Positions 63,149 to 64,000 of a stretch of 64,000 nt of DNA are shown here, in pieces (within the stretch, counting starts at the first letter, position 1; each line of letters starts with the position of its first letter). The stretch is from Actinoplanes oblitus. GTDB taxonomy: Bacteria > Actinomycetota > Actinomycetes > Mycobacteriales > Micromonosporaceae. The DNA is taken from positions 5,781,501 through 5,845,500 of the forward strand of contig NZ_CP126980.1 in NCBI RefSeq assembly GCF_030252345.1, read 5' to 3'. The translations under genes and the position numbers were made by a program. The notes under the pieces are model-generated. The model made no database searches, was not told the origin of the DNA, and worked only from the letters and a program-made list of their open reading frames with translations.

Positions 63149-64000
63149 TCAGTGGGACGTGGAGAGGAGTTCCCGCGGAGCGCTGTTGAATTCACCGCCG
63201 GGGAGGCGGGTTGCCAGGGTGTAGACGAGCAGGGCCGCCAGGGTGACGGCGGCACCGGCCCACAGCGGGGAGCGGTAGCCCAGGCCCGCGGTGATGGTCA
63301 GGCCGCCCAGCCAGGCGCCGAAGGCGTTGCCCACGTTGAAGGCGGCGATGTTCGCCCCGGAGGCCAGCGCCGGGGCGTGCGCGGCGTGCCCCAGGATGCG
63401 CATCTGCAGGCCGGGGACGGTGGCGAAGCCGAAGCCGCCCATCAGCAACAGGCCGGCCACGGCGGCGACCGGGCTGCCGGCGGTGAGGGCGAACAGGGCC
63501 AGGACCGCGGTGAGGCCGGCCAGCAGGACCAGCAGGGTGACCGGAAGGTTGCGGTCGGCCGCGCGGCCACCGGCGATGTTGCCGGCGAACAGGCCCACCC
63601 CGAAGACGATCAACAGCCACGGTACGGCGGCGGCCCCGAACCCGCTCACCCCGGTGAGCGTGTAGGCCAGGTAACTGAAGGCACCGAACATGCCACCGAA
63701 GCCGAGGACGGTCACCAGGATCGACAGCCAGACCTGGACGCCGGCGAAGATCCGGAACTCGCCGAGCAGGCTGCCGCCGCGCGGGGCGGGGGTGGCCGGG
63801 GTCAGCGCGGCGATGCCGATCAGGGCGAACACCCCGACGCCCGCGATCGCCCAGAACGTGGCGCGCCAGCCGGCGGCCTGGCCGAGGAAGGTGCCGAGGG
63901 GCACGCCGAGCACGTTGGCGACGGTCAGGCCGGTGAACATCATCGAGATGGCGGCCGCCTTGCGGTCGGCGGCGACCAGGTCGGCGGCGACCACCGAGCC
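63149..64000 (-). CDS. MFS transporter (DHA1/AraJ-YdhP type), 5' end outside window
   Basis: The frame is open to the window edge, so the N-terminus is missing. About 284 visible residues contain some eight membrane helices. MFTGLTVANVLGVPLGTFLGQAAGWRATFWAIAGV is motif C/D5-like of drug:H+ antiporters, and GLLLMGGFGFATVPGLQMRILGHA follows the second-half pattern of arabinose-efflux-like exporters. Probably exports a drug or sugar-like metabolite. It ends 48 bp before the start of the truncated aldo/keto reductase on the same strand, so they were probably one operon. Confidence 0.85.
   Translation of the reverse strand, partial: GSVVAADLVAADRKAAAISMMFTGLTVANVLGVPLGTFLGQAAGWRATFWAIAGVGVFALIGIAALTPATPAPRGGSLLGEFRIFAGVQVWLSILVTVLGFGGMFGAFSYLAYTLTGVSGFGAAAVPWLLIVFGVGLFAGNIAGGRAADRNLPVTLLVLLAGLTAVLALFALTAGSPVAAVAGLLLMGGFGFATVPGLQMRILGHAAHAPALASGANIAAFNVGNAFGAWLGGLTITAGLGYRSPLWAGAAVTLAALLVYTLATRLPGGEFNSAPRELLSTSH

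Overview
This window is about 64 kb of chromosome from a very GC-rich, probably multicellular actinobacterium. Family content fits Micromonosporaceae, perhaps Actinoplanes, but that is inference. The evidence is the strong third-position GC, families typical of actinomycetes (DUF5999, DUF6461, PF04672-type SAM methyltransferase, SigE-like ECF sigma factor, Ski2-like helicase with a DUF3516-type tail), an IdeR-type iron box, a rifamycin-associated element, and many genes whose start codon lies 6-7 nt after a TANNNT -10 hexamer (leaderless promoters). I saw no rRNA, tRNA, CRISPR array, IS element or prophage. The island is mostly accessory and regulatory genes with a few housekeeping ones (def, gcvP, pabB).

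Layout. 1-5.6 kb: truncated membrane protein, WD40 propeller, adenosine deaminase-family enzyme, a small possible nuclease under a perfect palindrome, and a VOC protein. 5.7-11.5 kb: one 1930-residue trypsin-like peptidase / STAND-type NTPase / alpha-solenoid protein. 11.5-20.3 kb: def plus methyltransferase, an Rrf2/SDR divergent pair, a TetR-controlled azoreductase/SMR operon, a small ATPase, an ECF sigma factor, pabB, DUF5999. 20.3-24.4 kb: gcvP behind a glycine riboswitch, and an aldo/keto reductase. 24.4-25.5 kb: a 1.1-kb gene-free stretch built from two minisatellites and a structured repeat. 25.5-34.4 kb: tandem nucleotidyltransferases, methyltransferase/XRE-cupin divergent pair, VOC, an AbiEii-like pair, a leucine-rich protein, and an MFS/MarR operon. 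34.4-38 kb: efeUOB iron uptake under an IdeR box. 38-45.5 kb: M56 peptidase, PadR, FAD monooxygenase, BlaI, helicase, XRE-TPR regulator. 45.7-51 kb: an S-4TM-like putative pore effector, a nuclease relic, a ParB-like protein, an AEC transporter and a DUF6461 protein, the last two with repeat-expanded inserts. 51-64 kb: methyltransferase, APH-like kinase, cupin/TetR, FAD oxidoreductase/TetR, GGDEF-EAL phosphodiesterase, rox rifampicin monooxygenase with its RAE and a TetR gene, secreted alginate lyase, an internally deleted aldo/keto reductase and a truncated MFS gene.

The most unusual content is non-coding. First, an element of about 125 bp occurs three times (24.6, 36.6 and 45.6 kb) with a long hairpin that keeps pairing through compensatory changes. 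Second, at least five genes are followed by tandem duplications of their own 3' end, stop codon included; behind the sigma factor each unit is a terminator-like hairpin plus U-tract. Third, a short motif ending in TTTCCGGTACGCC lies in sense orientation downstream of four genes. These look like a shared way of evolving or marking 3' ends in this genome.
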